Source of the DNA: an uncultured Opitutia bacterium
GTDB lineage: Bacteria > Verrucomicrobiota > Verrucomicrobiia > Opitutales > UBA953
Assembly: GCA_903895475.1 (NCBI GenBank)
Contig: CAITUF010000100.1
Span: forward strand, 1 to 15,027
Direction of reading: 5' to 3'
Length of the DNA stretch: 15,027 nt
The notes beneath the pieces are model-generated. The model was not told where the DNA came from, searched no databases, and saw nothing but the letters and a program-made list of their open reading frames with translations. Every line of letters starts with the position of its first letter. Positions within the stretch are counted from its first letter, which is position 1. Below are positions 1-7,503 of this stretch, piece by piece. The position numbers and the translations under genes are program-made.

Positions 1-3000
1 ACGACGACTTCAATCCAAGCCTTGCCAATCGGGTTACCCGAGTTGTCGAGCGCTTCGCCGTAGGCACGCACCACGAAGGTGTCGGAGCGGGCCGTCAGGT
101 TGGGTCCGATGGAGTTCAGTACATCCTTCTGCGTGACGATGCCTGGTGCGCCCAGCCCAGCACTGACCGTACCTTGGCTGCCGGTCTTACTCATCGAGCG
201 GAGTGTCGGGAAACGGTCTTGGGCCGGCAAAGGCAGGTAGGGCGCCGAGAGCGCTTGGCCCGGTACGGCCGCGAACGTGCCACCGGCATTGTTGATGGCC
301 TGGTCATTGATGCTGGTCGAGTCGATGGCCGCCTGCAGCGCGCCCTTCAGGCCAAAGTTATCCGAGGCCACTAAACGCCGATTGATAAAGTCGGAGAGTG
401 ACATGAACGGTCCGCGTTTCCGAACTTCCTTCACCACCGCAGCGGCGAGGGTGTCGATTTCGGGGTCGGGGAGTTCGCGGTACGCCGTCCAGGGGGAGGT
501 GGCACCGTCGTTATTACCGAAGGCGCGGGCGAAGCGGGTGAGCGCGGTGCCCGTGGAGACGCCCGAAGCGTCGGGAATCTTCTGGCCGCGCAGCGAGCCG
601 AGGACCGCCTTCCAGGCTGCCTTGGAGGTCGAGTTAACGTTGAAGCCGCCGTCGTAGAGCGAGTTCGTTGGGATGAACGCCGGGTGGGGAAAAGCGAACG
701 GTTGGCCGCCCGTCGCCGGTGCATAGGCGACGCGCTTGTTGGCGAGCGGGTTGCTGCCCTTGTCGAGGGCGTCTTTAATGCCAGAAATCTTCGTGAGGTC
801 GGTCACGCCGTTGGCGGTCAGCGCGAGGGCTTGATCAGATTTCACCTTCGGGTCAATCGGCAGGTTGGGGCCGCTCGGCCACGCCGAGGCGTTATCGCTG
901 TAGGAGGTGACCTGCGCATTCAGGCCGCTGAAGAAGTAACTATCCCAGAGCGCAAGGTTCGCGGCGAAGGCGTCGTCGGTACGGACGTTTGCATTGTGGC
1001 GCACGACACTCGAGCCGCTGGCTTTGGCGACGTAGCCGTGCTCGATGACGGCTTCCTCGCCGCCGCCCTTGGTGCCTGGCCAATCGCAGACCTTGGTGAG
1101 ACTCTTAATGCCCGGGTGGGCGAAGGAGGCTCCCACGGTGAGGTCAGCTTCCGTGCTAGTCTGCGCCGTCGCAGCATCGCCGAGTTGGGCGAGCGAGAGG
1201 AGTGGGCGACGCGGAATCGGGAAGAGCACGACGTTAGTATTGCCGCCTTGGCCGACGAGGACGCTCTTGCCCCAGTAGCCACGGTTGCGGCTGGAGTTGT
1301 CGAGGTCGTACAATTTGTTGACGCCGAGTTGATCGACGGCGCGTTGGCTCATGATCCAATTGGCGGGGGCATGCGTCTTGCCATCGTACGCCCACATGAA
1401 GGCCTGCGAGGCGCGCGTGCTAAAGACATAAGGTGACATCGGCGCAGAGCGCATTTCCTCCGGAGTCTTCATCCGGTCGAAGTCGCCGTTCGGGACGTAG
1501 GCGCTGCTCTGTGGATACCAGTTGTTGCCCGCGTTAGTCTCCCTGGCACCACGCGCCAACATGTCCAAGATAAAGAACTTCTGCTTGTCGACGGCGCTGC
1601 CGGCATTGGACCACGCCGCTTGGTTCTGGCCAGCAAAGCGGAGGATCGTGACCGGAGCTAACTGGAGCGAACGGGACCACTGGCTACCGAAGCCTTGCTG
1701 GGCGCCAAACTCGGGATCGCTGTTCACGGTGTAGCCGCTGTTCGCATTGCCGTACATCGGCCAGCCGGTGGTCATGCAGCGCAAGTTCAGCAGGAGCGGT
1801 TCATTGACGAGTTCGACGCCCCGGACCGCCCCTTGTCCGCCCGCTTGACGGGTATCATCGGTGGTGCCGAACCAGCGTCGGCCCCAGCTGAGCTGTTGGT
1901 TGTTGTGGCTGAATTCGTTGAGTAGGTAAAAGTTCCATTGTTGGTAGCCGCCATCGACGACGTGGCCGCCGCCGCGGATGCTGTTGTTGAGGAACATAGT
2001 TCCACCGAGAGCCACGCCGCCTTCATTGCGGACGCGGACGTTGAGTGAGAGGTTGCGCGCGGTGGCGATCGAGTTGAGCGAGGGGATGGTGCCATCCCAG
2101 CCGGGTAGCACGTTTTGGACCGCCTGCAGCGTGACGTTGGTCGCCGGGACAATGGCGGCACCCGCGGAATTGCGCAGACCCGCATAGGCATCAATCGGGA
2201 AGAACATACGGCTCTGCTCTTCGTAGACGAAGTCTCCGGGCACCTGGTTGTTGCCGTTGGTCTCGAACTTTCGCAGCGGTCCCTTCGTCGAGCTGAGGAC
2301 GCGGACTTCGCCGGGCTCGAGGCGGAAGATGTTGCTCGGCGAGGTACCATTGCTGGAGCCGGCCACGGCGCGGAAGGAGAATTCGCGGCCTTCTTCAAAG
2401 CTCGTCCCTGGGAAGACGTCGCCGATGATTTGGCCCCCGACGTAGAACTCGAAGAGGTGCGAGAGCGAGTAGGCATTCATCAGCATCGCGATGCCTTCGA
2501 ACTCGAGTGCGCTGTCGTACGGATTATGAACCGTGATGAGTGGGTCGACCGCAATGCCGAGCATGTCGTCATTCCAGACCACCGAATACATCAAGGAAAA
2601 GCGGATGATACTCGGGGCGACCTTCATCGACGTTGGCCAGAGGCGGGTCGTGGCGAGGCGTGGCGAGTCATACGAGGAATCGCTGGGCTCAGAGCCAGTG
2701 CGGCCCGTCGGTGTCCCGATGCCGGCCGTCGATTGCGTCGTGGGGTTCATCGAGCCGCCTTCGGCGCGGTAAGGCGGACCCGATTCCGAACTGTAGTTGT
2801 TGCGGTAGTGGTAATCATTGGTCGAGCCTCCGCCTGGATAAGTACCGAAGAAGCCGGACGGGCTGACAGGGAAGGTTGCCGTGCCTTGTTTGGCAACAGG
2901 CACGCCGCGGTCGCCGGCGGCGTAGGAGAGCGGTTCGATGCCGCGAGCCATGACCGTAGCACTGTCGGACACGGCGTCCTGCCCGCGGATTTTGTTCTGG

Positions 3001-4706
3001 GCACCAGCGGTCTCGAGCTCGCGCTTGTACATGCGGTAGTAATTTCGGTACAGGTCCCAGGTCGGGCCGCGGATGATGCGGTTGTCGAGGTTATCGGTAT
3101 CGGCGGGGCCAAGGCCGGAGAAGGGCGACGGCCGCGGGACGACCCCGGTGAAGAAATTGCTGCGGAGCGGGATCTCGTAGACGAAGCCCATGCGCTCGGG
3201 TGTCTCACCGCCGTTGAGGTTTTTGAGCGTCGCGTAGCCAGACCCGAGGGCACTCTGCATGAAGCGCGGAGCCCATTCAGGGGAGCGTGGGGCTGACTTC
3301 AGGAGATCGCTCGTCGAGCCCATGAAGTCGAGCATGTTGGGGCGATTAAAGTCGAGGTCGGTCGGGCCAGCCGCACCGTGGAAGAGCGAGGGACGGCGGA
3401 GTTTCGGGTCCGTCGTGATGGTCGCGTTCTTCTGGCCGGCGTAGGTCTCGAGGGCACGGTAGTCCGCGTAAGGAATTTCAAAGGCCGTCGAGAGGTCCAT
3501 CTTGATGCCGCCGTTATAGGTATCCGTCAGGGTAGAGAAGGACCACGGAGTGACGTCATGCCACAGCGTTTTGCTGGCGGCGATCATCGCATCGCCGGCG
3601 GCGGTGTTGCCGACTTTATTTGCCCAGAGCGTGAGGGCGTTGCGGTCCTTGACGGAGCGCATCAGCAGGGTATCCCACTTGCTAGCCGTGGTGATGTCCG
3701 CCTCGCGCCAGAGGCCGAAAGTGAAGGCCGTCGGCAGGAGCGTGGCGCCAGTGAGGTCAGTCTTGTCGGCCGGCTTGATGGCTTCGATGGCACTACGCTG
3801 TGCGGCGGACGCGCGGAAGCCGGCATCCCAATCGGTGACCGAAGTGAAACTCCCGCCAGTGGCCGTGACGGCGTAAGCGTCCGGGAGATTGGCCTTGGCC
3901 TTGAGGCCTTCGTCGCCGACCCAGAAAGCATAGCGTCCGTTGATGCCGGTGGAGATGCCGCCGAGAGTGGTGGCGCCCGGTAGCGGAACGGGCAGGGCGT
4001 CGATTTGACCAGAATACTCGAGGCCGAAACGATTGACGCTAGTGGGTAACTGCACCGATCCGCGGCCGACCAGCGGAATCAGCACACCGTCGGGCGTTCC
4101 CGCAATCGGGTTCGCGAGGTCATCAATTAACTTCTGACCTTCATAGGTCGCAGGATTAAGGACTTTCCCTGTGGCGTCGAAAAAGTTTCGGTTCGCGAGG
4201 TAGTTGGGCAGCTTGGCGGCATCGGCGACTTCTGGGTCCGTCGTGCTCATCACGCCTGGAGAGGTCAGCCAACCCAAGAAGAGCCGCGAGCTGTGTGGGT
4301 CCATGACATTCCAGTCACGGACTTTGCTACTGTTGACGCCACCGGTTGCCCAGACGCCCGTCCAGTAGCGCTTTTGGTGGGAAAGTTTGCGGCCGACTGG
4401 AGCGGTGGGGTTAAGGGTATTCGGGATAGTCGGGGCATCGACTGCACCCGGGGCAACGGAGTCATCCGCATACAGGTCGGCCCGCATGGTCACGCGCTGG
4501 TCGGGCCCAGCGAGTTGCTGGAGCTGTCCGATAGCGATTTTCGCGGCGACCAAGGCGTTAAACCGGGCGCGCATGTAGCCGTTGTGGGCGAGGGCGAGTT
4601 TGCTTTCGACCTGGAGAAAAGCAGCCAGCACGATGACGAGCATGACCATCCCAGCCATGATGGTCAGAGAGAGGACTAGGGAGAAACCTTTGCGGGGGCG
4701 ACGCAT
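1..4706 (-). CDS. Giant pseudopilin-like protein, resembling Verru_Chthon cassette protein A (3' partial)
   Basis: The reverse strand is open from an ATG at 4706-4704 to the window edge, about 1568 codons with no stop. I checked the frame at several points along its length. The N-terminus is MRRPRKGFSLVLSLTIMAGM: a basic stretch, a prepilin-peptidase-like G7|F8 site, then a hydrophobic helix to about residue 30. The usual Glu at +5 after cleavage is Leu12, as in GspK/PilX-type minor pseudopilins. The body is rich in Asn, Gly, Ser and Thr, with few Cys. Near residues 1430-1445 lies a KRGPFMSLSDFINRRL segment, which I recall as typical of the Verru_Chthon cassette protein A family. That family name is from memory; the role is unknown, probably an exported or pilus-associated protein. 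It is the first gene of its transcript, so related cassette genes, if any, would lie beyond position 1. No clear Shine-Dalgarno precedes the ATG. Confidence is high that it is coding and moderate for the family. Confidence 0.8.
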   Translation of the reverse strand, partial: MRRPRKGFSLVLSLTIMAGMVMLVIVLAAFLQVESKLALAHNGYMRARFNALVAAKIAIGQLQQLAGPDQRVTMRADLYADDSVAPGAVDAPTIPNTLNPTAPVGRKLSHQKRYWTGVWATGGVNSSKVRDWNVMDPHSSRLFLGWLTSPGVMSTTDPEVADAAKLPNYLANRNFFDATGKVLNPATYEGQKLIDDLANPIAGTPDGVLIPLVGRGSVQLPTSVNRFGLEYSGQIDALPVPLPGATTLGGISTGINGRYAFWVGDEGLKAKANLPDAYAVTATGGSFTSVTDWDAGFRASAAQRSAIEAIKPADKTDLTGATLLPTAFTFGLWREADITTASKWDTLLMRSVKDRNALTLWANKVGNTAAGDAMIAASKTLWHDVTPWSFSTLTDTYNGGIKMDLSTAFEIPYADYRALETYAGQKNATITTDPKLRRPSLFHGAAGPTDLDFNRPNMLDFMGSTSDLLKSAPRSPEWAPRFMQSALGSGYATLKNLNGGETPERMGFVYEIPLRSNFFTGVVPRPSPFSGLGPADTDNLDNRIIRGPTWDLYRNYYRMYKRELETAGAQNKIRGQDAVSDSATVMARGIEPLSYAAGDRGVPVAKQGTATFPVSPSGFFGTYPGGGSTNDYHYRNNYSSESGPPYRAEGGSMNPTTQSTAGIGTPTGRTGSEPSDSSYDSPRLATTRLWPTSMKVAPSIIRFSLMYSVVWNDDMLGIAVDPLITVHNPYDSALEFEGIAMLMNAYSLSHLFEFYVGGQIIGDVFPGTSFEEGREFSFRAVAGSSNGTSPSNIFRLEPGEVRVLSSTKGPLRKFETNGNNQVPGDFVYEEQSRMFFPIDAYAGLRNSAGAAIVPATNVTLQAVQNVLPGWDGTIPSLNSIATARNLSLNVRVRNEGGVALGGTMFLNNSIRGGGHVVDGGYQQWNFYLLNEFSHNNQQLSWGRRWFGTTDDTRQAGGQGAVRGVELVNEPLLLNLRCMTTGWPMYGNANSGYTVNSDPEFGAQQGFGSQWSRSLQLAPVTILRFAGQNQAAWSNAGSAVDKQKFFILDMLARGARETNAGNNWYPQSSAYVPNGDFDRMKTPEEMRSAPMSPYVFSTRASQAFMWAYDGKTHAPANWIMSQRAVDQLGVNKLYDLDNSSRNRGYWGKSVLVGQGGNTNVVLFPIPRRPLLSLAQLGDAATAQTSTEADLTVGASFAHPGIKSLTKVCDWPGTKGGGEEAVIEHGYVAKASGSSVVRHNANVRTDDAFAANLALWDSYFFSGLNAQVTSYSDNASAWPSGPNLPIDPKVKSDQALALTANGVTDLTKISGIKDALDKGSNPLANKRVAYAPATGGQPFAFPHPAFIPTNSLYDGGFNVNSTSKAAWKAVLGSLRGQKIPDASGVSTGTALTRFARAFGNNDGATSPWTAYRELPDPEIDTLAAAVVKEVRKRGPFMSLSDFINRRLVASDNFGLKGALQAAIDSTSINDQAINNAGGTFAAVPGQALSAPYLPLPAQDRFPTLRSMSKTGSQGTVSAGLGAPGIVTQKDVLNSIGPNLTARSDTFVVRAYGEALDNSGNPIGKAWIEVV

Positions 4707-4725
4707 TGAAATGGGGATAAGTAAC

Positions 4726-4754
4726 TAATGTGGCATGGATGTTTCTCTTGTCAA
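4726..4754 (-). promoter_or_regulatory. Candidate promoter of the giant pseudopilin gene
   Basis: On the reverse strand a perfect TTGACA (-35) occupies 4754-4749. Possible -10 hexamers 17-18 bp downstream (ACATTA or CATTAG, around 4731-4725) match the consensus poorly. The site is about 20 bp upstream of the ATG. The -35 match is what I see; the promoter role is inferred. Confidence 0.35.
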
Positions 4755-4823
4755 AAAATTGGGGTTCAGGCATGGGGAGTTTTATTCTCCATCGACCATG
4801 GTAAATGACTGATTAAAATTGAT

Positions 4824-4856
4824 TTTGACTTAATTCAGTCAAATAAGTGCTATGAG
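4824..4856 (+). promoter_or_regulatory. Candidate promoter and palindromic operator upstream of exbB
   Basis: A perfect 7 bp inverted repeat, TTTGACT-N6-AGTCAAA, covers 4824-4843. Its left half contains a -35-like TTGACT at 4825-4830. An extended -10-like TGC-TATGAG lies at 4849-4856, at a long 20 bp spacing; TGCTAT at 4848-4853 gives 17 bp. The upstream sequence at 4807-4816 (GACTGATTAA) is nearly an inverted copy of 4830-4840. A regulator bound to the palindrome would cover the -35. No known regulator motif was recognised. Confidence 0.35.
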
Positions 4857-4902
4857 CCAGAGTGGGCTTGCCGATTAGAGGGCAGGGTTCAGCGTATCCC
4901 CT

Positions 4903-5454
4903 GTGAATACCCTTCTGGAAGGCGCTGGCATCTTCATCTGGCCACTTGGAGTTTGCTCCATTCTGGTGGTTTTCCTCGTCCTTGAACGTGCCTTGGCCCT
5001 GTTGCCCGGCAAAGTCGCTCCGGAGGGCGTGCTGAAACTCGTCCGCGAGGGTCGGGCCAAGGAACTGAACTCGGAGTCCGCCGATTCTGCCGCGGGCCGC
5101 TTGGTGCTGCGCTGGAAAGAGGGGGCTACCGGAGAGGTGCTCAAGGCCTACGCTCGGGCCGAACTGGTCCGCCTCCAGCGCGGCTTCTTCCTAATCGATA
5201 GCATTGTGGCCGCCGCGCCACTCCTCGGCCTGCTCGGTACGGTCACCGGCTTGGCCACGCTTTTTCCCGAACAAGGCTTACCGGATTCCCAGACGCTCAC
5301 CCGCGGGGTCGGTCTGGCGCTGAGCACCACGATGATCGGCTTGTGCATCGCTATCCCAGCTCTCATCGGCGCCAACTGGCTTGGCCGTCGGGTGGAAGTG
5401 TTATCTTCGCGGCTCGACGTGCTCGTCGAGGGCTTAGAAAAGAATCCGCGATGA
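4903..5454 (+). CDS. MotA/TolQ/ExbB-family proton channel protein
   Basis: This encodes the channel subunit of an ExbB-ExbD/TolQ-TolR motor, which uses the proton gradient at the inner membrane to energise a periplasmic or outer-membrane partner. The 183-residue protein has the expected three membrane segments, at about 8-33, 95-121 and 134-161. Family motifs are visible in the second (PLLGLLGTVTGLATLF) and third (GVGLALSTTMIGLCIAIPAL). It is shorter than E. coli ExbB or TolQ (about 230-245 residues), mainly in the cytoplasmic loop (about 34-94). The start is a GTG; an in-frame TAG at 4876 limits any extension and there is no in-frame Met before the third helix. The purine-rich AGAGGGCAGGG lies rather far upstream of this GTG. 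Its stop overlaps the ExbD start by 4 bp. Sequence alone does not separate an ExbB role from a TolQ role. Confidence 0.88.
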   Translation: MNTLLEGAGIFIWPLGVCSILVVFLVLERALALLPGKVAPEGVLKLVREGRAKELNSESADSAAGRLVLRWKEGATGEVLKAYARAELVRLQRGFFLIDSIVAAAPLLGLLGTVTGLATLFPEQGLPDSQTLTRGVGLALSTTMIGLCIAIPALIGANWLGRRVEVLSSRLDVLVEGLEKNPR

Positions 5455-5852
5455 GCCTGGTCGTTCCCCGTCGTCGGCGCGCCGAGATCAACGTGATACC
5501 GTTGATCGATGTGATGGTCGTGCTGGTGTTCTTCCTGCTGTTATCGGGGCGCTTCGAAGAAACCCGGACGTTGGCCATCGTCCCCCCCGCGGCGGATGCG
5601 GGCGGTGCCAGCACGACGGCGGCCAGCTTGGTCGTCGCCGTGGACCGCGAGGGAAAACTTTTTCTCGAAGGCAAGCCCATCACCCGCGTAGCCCTCGACC
5701 AGGCTTTAGCCGCGAAGGCCCTCCAGTCTCCGGGCACGGAAGTGCTGATTGTCGCCGACGAGCGTTCCCTGACGGGCGCTGCCATCGCCGCCCTCGACGC
5801 CGTCGCGAAGTCTGGCCTGCGCCCCCGGTTGTTGACTCGCCCCAATCGCTAA
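5451..5852 (+). CDS. ExbD/TolR-family biopolymer transport protein
   Basis: This is the partner of the upstream channel protein: a short cytoplasmic tail, one membrane helix and a periplasmic domain. The 133-residue protein starts MSLVVPRRRRAEINVIPLID. Asp20 in the NVIPLIDVMVVLVFFLLL helix matches the protonatable Asp of ExbD/TolR. The periplasmic part (about 45-133) contains VLIVADERSLTGAAIAALDAV, typical of the ExbD/TolR fold. ATG at 5451 was chosen because it gives the canonical N-terminus and an ATGA overlap with the upstream stop. A longer reading from 5343 would add residues antisense-like in composition. No TonB or TolA homologue is visible in the window, so the energised partner is unknown. 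Confidence 0.9.
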   Translation: MSLVVPRRRRAEINVIPLIDVMVVLVFFLLLSGRFEETRTLAIVPPAADAGGASTTAASLVVAVDREGKLFLEGKPITRVALDQALAAKALQSPGTEVLIVADERSLTGAAIAALDAVAKSGLRPRLLTRPNR

Positions 5853-5867
5853 TCATTTTGCTCCGCC

Positions 5868-6941
5868 ATGCCCGCCGATAAGTCGCTTTCACTCCTCGAA
5901 GAGTATACCCAAGCCCACGGCATCTCCGGCCACGAAGACGCCGTCCGTGCGATCTTCGTCCGTGAAATGCGCGGCCGCACATTGAGCGCCGATGGCCTCG
6001 GTGGCGTCCTCGCCGCCCCCGCCAAGGAAGCGAAGGGGCCGCGCGTTGTCCTGACGGCTCACATGGATGAGATTGGTTTCCTGGTGCAAGAGATTACGCC
6101 GAACGGTTTCCTGCGTCTGGTCCCCATCGGTGGTTGGCCCGATGGCGTCCTCTCGGCCCAGCGTCTCCGCGTGTGGGCACGCGCTTCGCAACGCGAGTTC
6201 ATCGGCATCGTCGTTGCACTACCGCCGCATCAAGGTGGGGCCCAAGCCGAGACCGTGGATAAAGCCTACGTCGACATCGGCGCGCGTTCTCGCGAGGGGG
6301 TCCTGCAATTAGGGATTCGTCCGGGTGACCCCGTCGCCCCCGATGGCCCGTTTACTCCTCTGGCCGAGCCGGGCCTCTACGCCGCTAAAGCTTTCGATAA
6401 CCGCGTCGGCATGACGGCGCTGACGTTGGCCACGCACCAGTTGCAGGCGAAGCCCACGCCCAATCAGTACCTCGCCCTCGCGACGGTGCAGGAAGAAGTG
6501 GGCTGCCGTGGTGCCACGGTCGCCGCTCGTTTAGCCAAGCCCGATGTGGTCATCGTCCTCGAAGGACCGCCCGCCGATGATGTTCCCGGCATGAATCCTG
6601 CCGAGTCCCAAGGCTCGCTCGGTGCGGGCGTACAGGTACGCGCTTTTGATCCCACGGCGATTATGAATCCCCGCTTAGTGGATTTGACGCTGCAGGTCGC
6701 CGCCGAGTGCGGGATTCCTTGCCAACTCGCCGTGCGCCGCACGGGCGGCACCGACGCACGCTCTTTCCAAGCGAACGAGCTTGGGGTCCCAGTCATCGTC
6801 TTGGGCGTCCCTGCGCGTTACATCCACACCCATAATGCGGTCATCGACGTAGCCGACCTTAAGGCCTGTGTAGATCTGGCGGTTGCGTTGGTGCGTAAGC
6901 TCGACGCGAAGACGGTGGCGGCTTTGACGGAAGTGCTGTGA
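5868..6941 (+). CDS. M42 family metallo-aminopeptidase / endoglucanase-type peptidase
   Basis: This is a cytoplasmic di-metal aminopeptidase of family M42 (PepA/FrvX/YsdC type), which trims peptides from proteolysis. The 357-residue length is normal. Metal-site motifs appear in family order: TAHMDEIGF (His65), KAFDNRVG (Asp177), QEEVGCRGA (Glu209 as base, Glu210 as ligand), VLEGPPADD (Glu232) and RYIHTHN (His320). The PA-like inserted dodecamerisation domain would lie at about 75-165. The gene starts 15 bp after exbD and its TGA overlaps the GTG of the next gene by 4 bp, so it is probably cotranscribed with both. M42 enzymes often form dodecameric shells. Substrate preference cannot be read from the sequence. 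Confidence 0.9.
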   Translation: MPADKSLSLLEEYTQAHGISGHEDAVRAIFVREMRGRTLSADGLGGVLAAPAKEAKGPRVVLTAHMDEIGFLVQEITPNGFLRLVPIGGWPDGVLSAQRLRVWARASQREFIGIVVALPPHQGGAQAETVDKAYVDIGARSREGVLQLGIRPGDPVAPDGPFTPLAEPGLYAAKAFDNRVGMTALTLATHQLQAKPTPNQYLALATVQEEVGCRGATVAARLAKPDVVIVLEGPPADDVPGMNPAESQGSLGAGVQVRAFDPTAIMNPRLVDLTLQVAAECGIPCQLAVRRTGGTDARSFQANELGVPVIVLGVPARYIHTHNAVIDVADLKACVDLAVALVRKLDAKTVAALTEVL

Positions 6942-7210
6942 GCGCCCGTGCGGCCCGCCTCAAGGTGAAGGTCGTCCCCGGGGCCTCCCGCACCGAAATC
7001 GTCGGTCGCCTCGGCGAGGCCTTAAAAGTCCGGGTCGCCGCACCCCCTGAGGGCGGTCAGGCCAATCGCGAGGTAGTCGCATTGTTGGCTGCGAAGGTCG
7101 GCCTCCCGTTGGCCGCCGTCTCCGTGGTCTCCGGGCATGCCTCGGCGTCCAAGGTGGTGGCATTTCAAGGCTTAGATGAGGTCGCCCTGCGGGCCCGGCT
7201 ACCGTTTTGA
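6938..7210 (+). CDS. DUF167 / YggU (UPF0235) family protein
   Basis: This is a small 90-residue protein of the DUF167 family, whose biochemical function is not established. The hallmark segments are present: LKVKVVPGASRTEIVG (about 8-23), ALKVRVAAPPEGGQANREVV (about 28-47), and VSVVSGHASASKVVAFQG (about 61-78). It starts with a GTG that overlaps the upstream TGA by 4 bp, which suggests translational coupling to the M42 peptidase. Length and motif order match the family, so the call is secure although the role is unknown. Confidence 0.9.
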   Translation: MSARAARLKVKVVPGASRTEIVGRLGEALKVRVAAPPEGGQANREVVALLAAKVGLPLAAVSVVSGHASASKVVAFQGLDEVALRARLPF

Positions 7211-7263
7211 TTCCTGCACAATCCGCTTGAGCGACTGGGCAACTCGGCCGACAGTCATCGCCC

Positions 7264-7500
7264 ATGAGCGCGGATAAAAAAGCCAGCCCTGCCTCCGGCA
7301 AGGAGTCCTTTGAAGTCGAGATGGCGAAGCTCGAGCAGCTCGTCGACTCGCTGGAGTCCGGTACGGTCTCGCTCGATGAATTGGTCGCCAAGTATGAAGA
7401 GGGTATGCGTCTACTGAAGTCTTGTCAGTCCAGCCTGCAGGCCGCTGAACTGCGCATCGAGCAGTTGGGCAAGAAGTCGGCCGACTCCGAGCAGGGCTAA
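7264..7500 (+). CDS. xseB: Exodeoxyribonuclease VII small subunit
   Basis: This is the small regulatory subunit of exonuclease VII, which degrades single-stranded DNA together with XseA. The 78-residue protein has the typical helical hairpin: FEVEMAKLEQLVDSLESGTV (about 16-35), then SLDELVAKYEEGMRLLKSC (about 36-54), and a coiled-coil end. The polar N-terminal tail (SADKKASPASGK) is common in this family. XseA is not in the window. The gene lies 53 bp after the DUF167 gene and only 3 bp before dxs. In E. coli xseB also heads a dxs operon, with ispA between them; ispA is absent here. Confidence 0.92.
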   Translation: MSADKKASPASGKESFEVEMAKLEQLVDSLESGTVSLDELVAKYEEGMRLLKSCQSSLQAAELRIEQLGKKSADSEQG

Positions 7501-7503
7501 GCG

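Noticed and set aside
684..3983. Several long plus-strand open frames (such as 684-1436, 2115-3296 and 3378-3983)
   Set aside because: They lie antisense to the giant minus-strand gene, have no recognisable motifs and show biased composition expected from the complement of a GC-rich gene.
4771..4800. Small CATGG...CCATG and GGAG...CTCC inverted repeats in the divergent region
   Set aside because: The stems are 4-5 bp and could easily arise by chance; they align with no promoter element.
5343..5450. N-terminal extension of the ExbD protein
   Set aside because: It overlaps the coding end of exbB and encodes residues unlike ExbD. The ATG at 5451 gives the canonical N-terminus and a 4 bp overlap.
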